A DNA stretch of 64,000 nt from Dryocola sp. LX212 (GTDB lineage: Bacteria > Pseudomonadota > Gammaproteobacteria > Enterobacterales > Enterobacteriaceae). Numbering within the stretch: the stretch's first letter is position 1; every line of letters starts with the position of its first letter. Below, piece by piece: positions 16,128 to 25,480 of this stretch. The position numbers and the translations under genes were made by a program. The notes beneath the pieces were generated by a model. The model was not told where the DNA came from and made no database searches. It saw only the letters and a program-made list of their open reading frames with translations. Location of the stretch: assembly GCA_041504365.1 (NCBI GenBank), contig CP167917.1, forward strand, positions 3,100,001 to 3,164,000, given 5' to 3'.

Positions 16128-19100
16128 ATGCATAACAAGCCGACCCCATCCGACCGTGCCGTTCTTGCCGACCTTCAGGAAGGGCAGCTATTTTCCTTCA
16201 GGGACGACGTGATTTTTACGCCGCTTATCAGGGAGGGCAGCATCGCCTGGATGAACGGCAGGCACCCCTTTTCAGACGGGGCCTTTATTCTGGCGACCGC
16301 CGTAAGCGATGAGGCGGAGCCGGATGCAACCCAGCTGCTAAAAAATGAGTTTGCGCTGCGCCCCTGGCTGTCCAGCGCCTGGGCCGTGAAGCCCGCAGCC
16401 TGCACACAGTATCGTGGCCGCTACGCCCTGGTTTATCCGACCTTTACCTTCGAACCGCTGACGCGGGTGACAGGCCAGCCGATGAGCTGTATCGCCAGCT
16501 TCCTGGCGCTGGCCATCCGCATTTGCCATCCGCTGCGCCTGATGCACATGCGCAATCTGATCCACGGCGACATCAAGCCCGGCCATATCTTTCTCAACGG
16601 CGACACCGCCTGCCGCCTGGCGGGCTTCGGCCTGACCACCGGCACTTCCAAAGAGCTGAAGCAGGCCCGGCTCGCTTTTTCCGGCGGCACACTCGCCTAT
16701 ATGTCACCGGAACATACCAACCGCACCCAGAGGCCGGTGGACAGCCGCAGCGATCTTTATAGCCTCGGTATTGTGCTGTATGAGCTGCTGACGGGCACGC
16801 TGCCCTTCGACTTAAGCGCCGGGGGGCTGGCGGAGTGGGCACATCATCACATCGCCTCTGAACCCCGCCCGCCGCATCTGGTCAGAAACATGATTCCGGT
16901 GATGCTTTCCGGCATCATTCTGCGCCTGCTAGCCAAGTCGCCGGATAACCGTTACCAGACCGTGGATGGCCTGGTGGCGGATTTGCGCCGCTGTCAGGCC
17001 ACGCTCGACGAAAACAGTGACATTCCGCCCTTCACGCCGGGCTTACAGGATCTCTCCCCCGAGGTGCATCTCACCGACACCCTCTACACCGCGCATCCGC
17101 AGTCAAGGGAGCTGGTAGTGGCCTTCGACGAGGTTAATCAAAGCGGTAATCATCTGCTGGCGGCGATCGGCGGCCCGTCCGGGATCGGTAAATCATCCCT
17201 GATTGCCTCAGCCCTGAAGGAGCTGCAGAACAGGCATGCTCTGATTGCCATAGGCAAGGTCGATCAGTTTTCCGCCTCGCTGCCGTACGGCGTGCTGACT
17301 TCAGCATTCCGTTCTCTGACGCTCACCCTGCTTGGCCTGCCCGCTGAAGAAGTTGCGGTATGGAAGATGCGCCTCTCGCGCGCCCTTGAAGGTTACGAAG
17401 GGCTGGCGATTAATCTTGTTCCCGAGCTGGGGCTGCTGATTGACGCGAAGTCCCACCGCGCGCCCGATCCGCTGTCGACGGATGCCAGGGCGAGGTTTGA
17501 TCATATGGTACTCAACCTGGTCACTACCTTCGCCTCGCCGGGCTGCCCGCTGATTCTGCTGATAGACGATCTGCACTGGATTGACACCGCCAGCCTCCAC
17601 GTCCTGACGTTTATCCTGAAAAACAGCGCCGCACTGCCGCTGCTGATGGTCATTGCCCTGCGGGACGGCGCGGTGCCCGACAAGAGCGGGGTTTCCGGCG
17701 CGCTGGGCCAGCTGTCCGACGCCGCTCAGCGGCTAAAAACGATTACCCCAGCCCCGTTGTCGGTAAAGGCCATCGCCCGCTGGCTGGCGGATGTTTTCCA
17801 GCAGCGCTCGGCGGACACCCCGGACCTTGCCAGACTGATCCATGAGAAAACAGGCGGTAATCCGCTCTTTTTACATGAGTTCCTCAAGCGTATCGTGGAG
17901 GACGGGCTGGTTACCCACAGCAAATATCAGGGGAAATGGCACTACGATCTGGCGGCGATCCAGGCGCGTCACTACACCGAAAACGTCGTCAGCCTGGTGC
18001 TTCAGCAGCTGGAGAAAATGCCGCCAGAGACCCGCAGGCTGCTGGGAAGCCTGGCCTGCCTGGGCAGCCGGGGCGAGCTGGATACCGTCAGCCGCGTGCT
18101 GAGCATTTCCGATGCCGATATTCGCTATCAGCTGCATCCTGCCGTCACGGCGCAGCTGCTCACCCTGTCGACAGACGGCTGGGCCTTTACCCACGACAAA
18201 GTGCAGGAGGCGGCTTTCGCCCTGCTGGACAGCGCCGAAAAAGGGCGTCTGCATCTCACCACCGCCAGCATTATGGCGGAGGCTTCCCGTCTGGCCGCCG
18301 GCAACGAAATGCTGTTCCGCGCCATCCACCACGTCTCGGCGGCGATAGACTGCGTTCAGCCGCCCGCGCAGCGCAAAATGTTCCGGGAGCTGAGCATACT
18401 GGCGGCGCAGCGGGCCAGGCGGACCGGCGATTACCTGTCGGCGCTGCGCTATCTGCAGACCGCAAGAGCGCTGGAGGGCGGCGCTGCCGAAAACTCTGCC
18501 GACCTGCGGCTGGAGCTGGAGGAAGCCGAGTGCGAGTTTTTACTCGGCAACCTGACCGCCGCCCGCCAGCTTTGCGACCGGCTGCTGGGCTCGCCCGGCG
18601 GGATGACGGAGAAAGTCGCCGCCGCCAACCTGCTGGCAGAAATTCACATGCGTCAGTCCGACAACCGGCTGGCGCTGGAAACCACGCTGTGCTGGCTGTC
18701 CGTTTCCGGGATTTCCATTGACCGCTATCCTGATTCCAGCGGGTGCAACGCGGCCTGGGAGGCGCTCAACAATCGCATCGGCGATAACCCGGCGGCGGTG
18801 TTTGCCCATCTGCCGGAGATGGCCCATCCAGAAACGGAAGCGGTGATGAACCTGCTCTCCAGCGCCAGCATTTTCGCCAGCTTCAGCAACCCGCACCTGC
18901 ACTTCATGCTGCTGTGCCAGATGCTGCACCTAACGCTCGAGCGCGGCGTAACCGGGGCTTCAACCTCGGCGATGGGCTGGTTTGGCGTGCTGATTGGCGA
19001 ACGCTACGCCGAGTACCGGCTGGGGTTCAGGTATGCCCAGCAGGCCCGTGAATTAGTCGAGCGCCACGGCTTCAGCGCCTGCGAAGCCAAAACCCTGCTG

Positions 19101-21737
19101 CCGCTTGACCAGCTCAGCGTCTGGACGCAGCCGCTCTCCTACACCACCGAATGCGCCAAAGCCTGCTTTACGACGGCGGTCACCCACGGCGATTTAACCA
19201 TCGCCTCGTTTGCCGCCTGCCATCAGGTGATCAACTTTTTAAGCCGTGGCGATCATCTGGACAACGTGCTGACCAGCATCGAGCGCGGGCTGGCCTTCGT
19301 GCGCAAAACCCAGTTCCAGGACGTGGAGCGCATCCTGCTGCTGCAGCGCCACTACGTGGATTACCTCAGAAAACCGCCGGTGGGCAGTTGGGAAAGCGCG
19401 GAAGCGCTGCCGGACAGCCTGCTGCCCGTGGCGCCCGAACAGGCTCCGCAGCAGATGTCGACGCTGATCTTCTGGTTCTGGCTGTACCGGGGCATGGCGC
19501 ACTTCATCTCCGGCAGCTACCCGCAGGCGCAGAACGCGCTGGACCAGGCTGCGTCTTTCGCCTGGTCGGCTCCCGGACACATCCACCAGCTGGATCTGCA
19601 CCTCTACAGCGCGCTGACCCTCACCGTTCAGCTGACGCCGGAAACCTTCACCGCGAAACACCGGCGCAGGCTGGAAACCCACCATCATAAGATTGCCCTC
19701 TGGGCGCGCATCAACCCCGAGACGTTTGCCGATAAAGAAGCGCTGGTCTACGCGGAGATTGTCCGTCTTGACGGCATGAACAGCATTGCTCTGGAGCAAT
19801 ACGAAAAAGCCGTGCAGCTCTCCCGTGAAGCGGGATTCAACCCTGGTAACGCGCTGGCGCACGAGCTTGCCGGGCGCTTTGCCTCAAGCTGCGGCTACCA
19901 CACGGCGGCGGACGCGCATTTTCGCGGCGCGATGGCGGCCTGGGGGCGTATCGGCGCGCAGGCGAAGGTGAACCAGCTCATGCTGGCTTATCCCCACCTG
20001 GTTTCCGTAGCACCAGCAACCCCCTACGACACCATCGCCTTCGCCCAGAACGAAGAGATTCGCGATCTGCAAAGCGTGATCAAAGCCTCCCGCGCCCTCT
20101 CGGAAGAAATTAATCTGGAACGCTTAATTGAGATCCTGATGACCATGCTGCTGGAGCGTGCTGGCGCGCAGCGCGGGCTGCTGATTCGAGTACTGGACAA
20201 CAACATTCCCCAGGTAGAAGCGAGCGCGCTGACCAGCAGCGACGGCGTGCGGGTGCGCATCCTCAGAAACATGCCGATGGCGAGCGATCTGCCGCTGTCG
20301 GTGCTGGCGGCGGTGATCCGTACCGGACAGGAGATCCGAACCGGAAAACCTGAAGAGTTCAGCCCCTTCTCGCAGGACCCTTACCTGGTGACCTCCGGCG
20401 CAGCCGTGCTGTGCGTGCCGATGTTTAAGGGCGCACGGCTGGTCGGCGTGCTCTACCTGGAAAATCGCCTGATGCCCGAGGTCTTTACCGCCGAGCACTC
20501 TAAGGTCGTCAGCCTGCTCGGGGCGCACGCCGCCGTCTCTCTTGAAACGGCCCGGCTGTATGCCGAGCTGCTGGAGGAGAACATCCAGCGCCGCCGGGTG
20601 GAAAAAGAGCTGCGCGCAAGCCAGACCTCGCTGATGCTCGGGGAGCAGATCAGCCATACCGGCAGCTGGCGCTGGGAGATTGAGCAGGATCTGATGTTTA
20701 TGTCCGAAGAATACGCCCGAATCCTCGGCCTGCCGGAGAAGCAGAAGATGATTTCAATGGCGGAATTTCTGACCTTCGTCCACCCGGACGACTATCTGCG
20801 CGTCAGCGAAGTGGTCACCGACGGAGTGCGTGACGGGCTGACGCTACACGCTGAATTCCGTATTATTAGTACTCAAGGAAGCGTGCGCTACATTCTGGGC
20901 ATCGGCAGTCCGGTAGGGGTGGGTACCGAGATCTACGAATATTACGGCACCATCACCGATATCACCACGCAGCGGCAGGCGGAAGATGCCGTCAGGGTGG
21001 CCCAGGCGGAGCTGGCCCGGGTATCCCGCGCGACCACAGTCGGCCAGCTAACCTCTTCCATCGCCCATGAAATTAATCAGCCGCTAATGTCGATCGTTTC
21101 AAACGCGGGGGCCAGCCTGCGCTGGCTGAATCACGACCCGATAAGGCACGACAATATTCGCGCCGGGCTTGAGGAAATCGTCGCGGAAGGCCAGCGCGCA
21201 GGGGAGATTATCCGCAGCATCCAGGCCTTGACGCGCAAGCGGGAGTCCCATTTCTGCCGCATCGATCTGCACTACCTGGTGCGCCATATTATGACGCTGT
21301 CGCGCAGCGAGATTGAACAAAGAAGAGTGGCCGTGGAGTACGAACTGAAGGCCGACAAGCGCTTTATTCTTGCCGACAGCGTGCAGATCCAGCAGGTGCT
21401 CATCAACCTGGTGATCAACGCCGTTGAAGCGATGGCCGATGTCTCTGACCGCCCCCGCACGCTGCGCATAGTCACCAATAACCCCGATGAAGGCTCGGTA
21501 GCCCTGCACGTTACGGACAACGGCACGGGCCTGCCTCCTGAAGTCCGGGAGCGAGTTTTTGACTCGTTTTACACCACTAAGGCGCAGGGCATGGGGATGG
21601 GGCTAACGATCAGCCATTCCATTATCGAACGGCACCACGGCAGGCTGACGGCGCAGCCGAACGCGCCCCACGGCAGCTGCTTCAGCTTCACGCTGCCGAC
21701 TGCGGAGCGTGAGGCTTTACCGGACGCTGTCCCTTAG
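16128..21737 (+). CDS. Ser/Thr kinase-like / AAA ATPase / GAF / PAS / histidine kinase
   Basis: This 1869-residue cytosolic sensor has, in order: a protein-kinase-like domain (about 1-285) with HGDIKPGH (H146, D148); an AAA module (about 325-620) with Walker A K355 and Walker B D480-D481; a long helical, TPR-like region (about 640-1290); GAF (about 1310-1480); PAS (about 1505-1620); and HisKA with H1647 (SIAHEINQPL) plus HATPase_c (DNG at 1797, GMGMGL). The expected DFG is GFG (166-168), so Ser/Thr kinase activity is doubtful; I recall the same change in relatives. No transmembrane segment or receiver is present. It is the last gene of the plus-strand operon. Confidence 0.88.
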   Translation: MHNKPTPSDRAVLADLQEGQLFSFRDDVIFTPLIREGSIAWMNGRHPFSDGAFILATAVSDEAEPDATQLLKNEFALRPWLSSAWAVKPAACTQYRGRYALVYPTFTFEPLTRVTGQPMSCIASFLALAIRICHPLRLMHMRNLIHGDIKPGHIFLNGDTACRLAGFGLTTGTSKELKQARLAFSGGTLAYMSPEHTNRTQRPVDSRSDLYSLGIVLYELLTGTLPFDLSAGGLAEWAHHHIASEPRPPHLVRNMIPVMLSGIILRLLAKSPDNRYQTVDGLVADLRRCQATLDENSDIPPFTPGLQDLSPEVHLTDTLYTAHPQSRELVVAFDEVNQSGNHLLAAIGGPSGIGKSSLIASALKELQNRHALIAIGKVDQFSASLPYGVLTSAFRSLTLTLLGLPAEEVAVWKMRLSRALEGYEGLAINLVPELGLLIDAKSHRAPDPLSTDARARFDHMVLNLVTTFASPGCPLILLIDDLHWIDTASLHVLTFILKNSAALPLLMVIALRDGAVPDKSGVSGALGQLSDAAQRLKTITPAPLSVKAIARWLADVFQQRSADTPDLARLIHEKTGGNPLFLHEFLKRIVEDGLVTHSKYQGKWHYDLAAIQARHYTENVVSLVLQQLEKMPPETRRLLGSLACLGSRGELDTVSRVLSISDADIRYQLHPAVTAQLLTLSTDGWAFTHDKVQEAAFALLDSAEKGRLHLTTASIMAEASRLAAGNEMLFRAIHHVSAAIDCVQPPAQRKMFRELSILAAQRARRTGDYLSALRYLQTARALEGGAAENSADLRLELEEAECEFLLGNLTAARQLCDRLLGSPGGMTEKVAAANLLAEIHMRQSDNRLALETTLCWLSVSGISIDRYPDSSGCNAAWEALNNRIGDNPAAVFAHLPEMAHPETEAVMNLLSSASIFASFSNPHLHFMLLCQMLHLTLERGVTGASTSAMGWFGVLIGERYAEYRLGFRYAQQARELVERHGFSACEAKTLLPLDQLSVWTQPLSYTTECAKACFTTAVTHGDLTIASFAACHQVINFLSRGDHLDNVLTSIERGLAFVRKTQFQDVERILLLQRHYVDYLRKPPVGSWESAEALPDSLLPVAPEQAPQQMSTLIFWFWLYRGMAHFISGSYPQAQNALDQAASFAWSAPGHIHQLDLHLYSALTLTVQLTPETFTAKHRRRLETHHHKIALWARINPETFADKEALVYAEIVRLDGMNSIALEQYEKAVQLSREAGFNPGNALAHELAGRFASSCGYHTAADAHFRGAMAAWGRIGAQAKVNQLMLAYPHLVSVAPATPYDTIAFAQNEEIRDLQSVIKASRALSEEINLERLIEILMTMLLERAGAQRGLLIRVLDNNIPQVEASALTSSDGVRVRILRNMPMASDLPLSVLAAVIRTGQEIRTGKPEEFSPFSQDPYLVTSGAAVLCVPMFKGARLVGVLYLENRLMPEVFTAEHSKVVSLLGAHAAVSLETARLYAELLEENIQRRRVEKELRASQTSLMLGEQISHTGSWRWEIEQDLMFMSEEYARILGLPEKQKMISMAEFLTFVHPDDYLRVSEVVTDGVRDGLTLHAEFRIISTQGSVRYILGIGSPVGVGTEIYEYYGTITDITTQRQAEDAVRVAQAELARVSRATTVGQLTSSIAHEINQPLMSIVSNAGASLRWLNHDPIRHDNIRAGLEEIVAEGQRAGEIIRSIQALTRKRESHFCRIDLHYLVRHIMTLSRSEIEQRRVAVEYELKADKRFILADSVQIQQVLINLVINAVEAMADVSDRPRTLRIVTNNPDEGSVALHVTDNGTGLPPEVRERVFDSFYTTKAQGMGMGLTISHSIIERHHGRLTAQPNAPHGSCFSFTLPTAEREALPDAVP

Positions 21738-21820
21738 TCACAACTCACCCGGATCATACGTCAGGGTGGGATCTGTTAATCTGCAGGTATTCCGTTCACC
21801 CGTTCGTCTGGCTATCTCTG

Positions 21821-22355
21821 CTGCCGTTGCGAACGGTGAACGTGCCAGGGGATTTACGCCAATCCCCTGGCGACCCCGGCGCCCGGCAAATAAATCGCCG
21901 CTGAAGCGGTAAACTCCGGTTTTTACCCAACATGCAGGGTCGTTCGCGATTCGTTCCAGACGATCGCTCTCTCACGTTGTTCCCGACAACGTGACCCTGC
22001 CTGAAGGGCAAAAACCGGAGCGATTTAAGCCGGGAACAGGGTGTCGCTTTAAGCCAGAAATAACATCAGAAATAGCATCGCTTTGAAACCTACAGCGACA
22101 CCGGAGATAAGTCATTCATGAAAGTTAAAGCGAGGGTGTTGGGTCCGGCTTAAATCGCCTCCATTTTTGGCTTCATGGCCGGGTCCAGCCGTCGGGAACG
22201 GCTGGAGGTTGTGATCGTCGGGAACGAATCGCAACCGACCCGGACAGGGAGCCAAAAATGGAGGTTTACCGCCGCAGGTGGCGATTTATTGCCGGGAGTC
22301 GGGAGCCCAGAGGGTGTGACGGCGAACACCCTCTGGACGTTCACCGGTTCGGCAG
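21821..22355. repeat. Inverted pair of structured palindromic repeats
   Basis: Two related units of about 215 bp face each other. The left has stem arms 21914-21928 and 22006-22020 (CTCCGGTTTTTACCC, one mismatch) plus a side hairpin CCAGGGGATT / AATCCCCTGG (21845-21870). The right has perfect arms 22158-22172 and 22250-22264 (CCTCCATTTTTGGCT) plus a side hairpin CCAGAGGGTGT / ACACCCTCTGG (22307-22336). Both contain GCGATTCGTTCC-GACGATC and GTTCCCGAC cores, in opposite orientation, and end in CTGCCG-GAACGGTGAACG-type sequence. Stems differ between copies yet stay paired, which implies selected structure. I do not recognise the family. The rest of the 21738-22455 gap holds nothing else. Confidence 0.8.
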
Positions 22356-22455
22356 CAACATATGCCACCTGACGCAGAGTGAACGGAACCTTCTCGATCT
22401 CGCCAGTAACTGTTTCAAAGATCTGTATAAGAAAGAGCGCAGGACGAGAGCTGAA

Positions 22456-23322
22456 CTATTCTTCGCAATAGCGCAAAAAACGCTGCAAAGCATTAGAGAT
22501 ATGCTTCTGACGATGATGAATGCGGTAAAGCGTGCGCTTAAGTTTGGGCAGTGGCACCTCAACCTCCACCAGCGAGCCGGTTTCCAGCTGCTCCTGGATG
22601 ACCCGGCGGGACAAACAGCTGATGCCAAGGCCGTGACGCACCGCATGTTTGATGGCCTCTGAATTGCCCAGCTCCATACCCAGATGGAACTGCGGCAAAT
22701 GGGAAAGCAGCAGGTAGTCGACGATTTCACGCGTGCCGGAGCCTTTCTCACGTAGGATCCACTGCTGGTTCGCCAGCGACTCGAGGGTCACAGGCTCTTT
22801 TAGCAATGGGGCTGAGGGTGCCGCAAAGACGACCAGCTCATCCTCAAGCCAGGGTTCGGTGACCAGTTCGGTCATATGGCTTGGGCCTTCGATAAGGCCG
22901 ATATCGACGCGGAAATCTGCCACTGCGTTGATCACGTCCTGGCTGTTACCAACGCTCATCTCCAGCGGCAACGCCGGAAAATCACGGCGATAGCGGGCGA
23001 TCATCTCCGGCAGAATGTAGTTGCCGATGGTGCTGCTGGCGTAGACGCGAATCGCACCGTTGGCCTCGCGGAAGAGCTGTTCTATTTCTCCGGCCTGCTC
23101 AAGCAGGCCCACCACGCGCGGGTAGAGCAGCCTTCCGTGCTCGTTCACCACCAGCCGCTTGCCCACGCGGTCAAACAGCTGAACGCCGAGCTGCCCTTCC
23201 AGATCTGCCAGCGCCGCGCTGACGGCGGACTGCGACAGGGCCAGCATCTGCGAGGCCTGGGTGGTTGAACCGCTTTTTAATACCTCAGCAAAAACTTCTA
23301 ACTGCCGCAGCGTGATGTGCAT
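22456..23322 (-). CDS. yeiE: LysR-type regulator YeiE
   Basis: This 288-residue LysR-type regulator has an N-terminal winged HTH ([39 protein letters not shown]) and a two-lobed effector domain. It is closely similar to E. coli YeiE (293 residues), which controls yeiH and has been linked to sulfite sensing and iron homeostasis. The ATG at 23322 (MHITLRQ) matches E. coli. It is divergent from yeiH across 103 bp that carry a perfect palindrome, its likely operator. Confidence 0.93.
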   Translation of the reverse strand: MHITLRQLEVFAEVLKSGSTTQASQMLALSQSAVSAALADLEGQLGVQLFDRVGKRLVVNEHGRLLYPRVVGLLEQAGEIEQLFREANGAIRVYASSTIGNYILPEMIARYRRDFPALPLEMSVGNSQDVINAVADFRVDIGLIEGPSHMTELVTEPWLEDELVVFAAPSAPLLKEPVTLESLANQQWILREKGSGTREIVDYLLLSHLPQFHLGMELGNSEAIKHAVRHGLGISCLSRRVIQEQLETGSLVEVEVPLPKLKRTLYRIHHRQKHISNALQRFLRYCEE

Positions 23323-23348
23323 TGCATTTCGCCTTAACACTTATTTCG

Positions 23349-23372
23349 ATTGATTATAAATATATAATCAAT
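23349..23372. promoter_or_regulatory. Perfect 10-bp palindrome, likely YeiE operator
   Basis: ATTGATTATA and TATAATCAAT are exact inverted repeats separated by AATA, centred in the yeiE-yeiH intergenic region. LysR-type proteins typically bind such AT-rich dyads between themselves and a divergent target. Binding by YeiE is inferred. Confidence 0.65.
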
Positions 23373-23425
23373 TTTATTTTTAAACCAGCCCGCCCTATCC
23401 TTTTGCCATCACAAAGGAGAAGGTT

Positions 23426-24475
23426 ATGACTGCACACACTGTTCCCGCACCGCGTCACACTCTGTGGCATTTCCTGCCAGGGCTGGCGCTGACTGGTGTT
23501 ATTACCGCGTTTGCGCTGTGGATGGGCAATATCCCATCTGTTGCCGGGCTGGGGCTGGGCGCGCTGACGCTCGCTATTTTATGCGGTATGGTCATCGGCA
23601 ATACCCTGTACCCAAAAATCTGGCAGCAGTGCGACGGCGGCGTGCTGTTCGCCAAGCAGCACCTGCTGCGCCTGGGGATTATTCTTTATGGCTTCCGCCT
23701 GACGTTTTCGCAAATCGCCGACGTCGGCGCCAGCGGTATCATCATCGACATTCTGACCCTAACCAGCACCTTTACCCTCGCCTGCTGGCTTGGACAGAAG
23801 GTGTTTGGGCTGGATAAACAAACCAGCTGGCTGATTGGTGCGGGCAGCAGCATCTGCGGTGCGGCAGCGATTCTGGCCACCGAACCCGTAGTCAAAGCCG
23901 AGGCCAGCAAAGTCACCGTGGCCGTAGCGACCGTCGTTATCTTCGGCACGCTGGCAATATTCCTGTACCCAATGATTTATCCGTTTGTCACCCAGTGGTT
24001 TACGCCTGAAACCTTCGGGATTTACACCGGATCGACCATGCATGAAGTTGCGCAGGTTGTTGCGGCGGGCCACGCCATCAGCCCGGAAACGGAGAACGCG
24101 GCGGTGATCGCCAAAATGCTGCGCGTCATGATGCTGGCACCGTTCCTGATTTTCCTTGCGGCTCGCGTTAAGCAACTTGCTCCGGCTGGTGCAGCACAGG
24201 CGAGCAAAATCACCATCCCGTGGTTTGCCGTTCTGTTCATTGTGGTCGCCATGTTTAACTCTTTCCACCTGCTTCCCGTAAGCCTTGTGAACGCGCTGGT
24301 TACCCTTGATACCTTCCTGCTGGCGATGGCGATGGCGGCGCTGGGCCTGACTACCCACATTGGCGCACTGAAGAAAGCCGGGGTGCGTCCTCTGCTGATG
24401 GCACTGGTGCTGTTCATCTGGCTGATCGTCGGCGGCGCGGCCATTAACCTGGGCATCCACCATTTAATGGCCTGA
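23426..24475 (+). CDS. yeiH: UPF0324 inner-membrane protein YeiH
   Basis: This 349-residue protein has about ten hydrophobic helices and family motifs such as LRLGIILYGFRLTF, GAGSSICGAAAI and STMHEVAQVVAAG. UPF0324/YeiH proteins are putative sulfate/sulfite-type exporters activated by YeiE; transport is inferred from the family. AAAGGAGAAGG precedes the ATG. It is divergent from yeiE and upstream of nfo, as in E. coli. Confidence 0.92.
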   Translation: MTAHTVPAPRHTLWHFLPGLALTGVITAFALWMGNIPSVAGLGLGALTLAILCGMVIGNTLYPKIWQQCDGGVLFAKQHLLRLGIILYGFRLTFSQIADVGASGIIIDILTLTSTFTLACWLGQKVFGLDKQTSWLIGAGSSICGAAAILATEPVVKAEASKVTVAVATVVIFGTLAIFLYPMIYPFVTQWFTPETFGIYTGSTMHEVAQVVAAGHAISPETENAAVIAKMLRVMMLAPFLIFLAARVKQLAPAGAAQASKITIPWFAVLFIVVAMFNSFHLLPVSLVNALVTLDTFLLAMAMAALGLTTHIGALKKAGVRPLLMALVLFIWLIVGGAAINLGIHHLMA

Positions 24476-24547
24476 GCAGAGAAATTTCCCCTTTAACCCG
24501 CTATCATTGCGTTTTCCCGGTAGCGGGTTTTGACAGGAGAAACAAAG

Positions 24548-25405
24548 ATGAAGTTTATTGGAGCGCACGTCAGCGCCTCGGGCGGATTAGAAAACGCCGC
24601 CATTCGCGCCCACGAACTGGACGCTACCGCTTTTGCCCTGTTTACCAAAAACCAGCGTCAATGGCGGGCCGCACCGCTCACCGATGAAGTCATCAGCAAC
24701 TTCAGGCGCGCCTGCGAAAAGTACAACTACGGGCCGGGCCAGATCCTGCCTCACGACAGCTATCTGATTAACCTGGGCCATCCGGTTGAAGAGGCGCTGG
24801 AAAAATCCCGCGAGGCCTTTCTGGATGAGATGCAGCGCTGCGAACAGCTCGGGCTGACGCTGCTGAACTTCCATCCCGGCAGCCACCTGAAGCAAATTCC
24901 TGAAGAAGAGTGCCTGGCGAAAATCGCCCAGTCCATCAACATCGCGCTGGATAAAACCAAAGACGTGGTGGCGGTTATCGAAAACACCGCGGGCCAGGGC
25001 AGCAATCTGGGCTTCCGCTTTGAGCATCTGGCGGCGATTATCGACGGCGTGGAGGACAAATCCCGCGTTGGCGTCTGCATTGACACCTGCCACGCGTTCG
25101 CGGCGGGCTACGATCTGCGGACCGAAGAGGACTGCGAGAAAACGTTCAGCGAATTCGAGCGCATCGTCGGCTTCCAGTATTTACGCGGCATGCACCTGAA
25201 CGACGCCAAAAGCGAATTCGGCAGCCGGGTTGACCGCCACAACAGTCTGGGAGAAGGCAATATCGGTCATACGCCTTTTGCCTGGCTAATGCGCGACAGC
25301 CGCTTCGACGGCATCCCGCTGATTCTGGAAACGACCAATCCGGATATCTGGGCCGAAGAGATCGCCTGGCTGAAAGCCCAGCAGCATGAAGCTGCGGTGG
25401 CGTAA
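24548..25405 (+). CDS. nfo: Endonuclease IV
   Basis: This 285-residue AP endonuclease cleaves 5' to abasic sites and removes 3'-blocking groups in base excision repair. It has the same length as E. coli Nfo. The trinuclear zinc ligands are visible in [37 protein letters not shown] and LILETTNP. The ATG at 24548 ([13 protein letters not shown]), preceded by AGGAGA, is preferred over one 18 bp upstream. It lies 72 bp after yeiH. In E. coli expression is SoxRS-induced; I did not identify a soxbox. Confidence 0.96.
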   Translation: MKFIGAHVSASGGLENAAIRAHELDATAFALFTKNQRQWRAAPLTDEVISNFRRACEKYNYGPGQILPHDSYLINLGHPVEEALEKSREAFLDEMQRCEQLGLTLLNFHPGSHLKQIPEEECLAKIAQSINIALDKTKDVVAVIENTAGQGSNLGFRFEHLAAIIDGVEDKSRVGVCIDTCHAFAAGYDLRTEEDCEKTFSEFERIVGFQYLRGMHLNDAKSEFGSRVDRHNSLGEGNIGHTPFAWLMRDSRFDGIPLILETTNPDIWAEEIAWLKAQQHEAAVA

Positions 25406-25440
25406 CTTTTTTGCGGCGGATACGCTCGCCCAACTTATCT

Positions 25441-25474
25441 CGTAGGGCGGATAAGCGACAGCGTCATCCGCCGG
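25441..25474. repeat. REP element
   Basis: CGTAGGGCGGATAAGCG followed by CAGCGTCATCCGCCGG has inverted GGCGGAT / ATCCGCC arms and is related to the unit at 6668. It separates nfo from the convergent dehydratase-like gene. Confidence 0.88.
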
Positions 25475-25480
25475 TACCTT

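Noticed and set aside
22175-22372. Small frames inside the inverted repeat pair (for example 22175-22372 and 22258-22662)
   Set aside because: They follow the palindromic structure or run antisense into yeiE and have no ribosome site or family resemblance.
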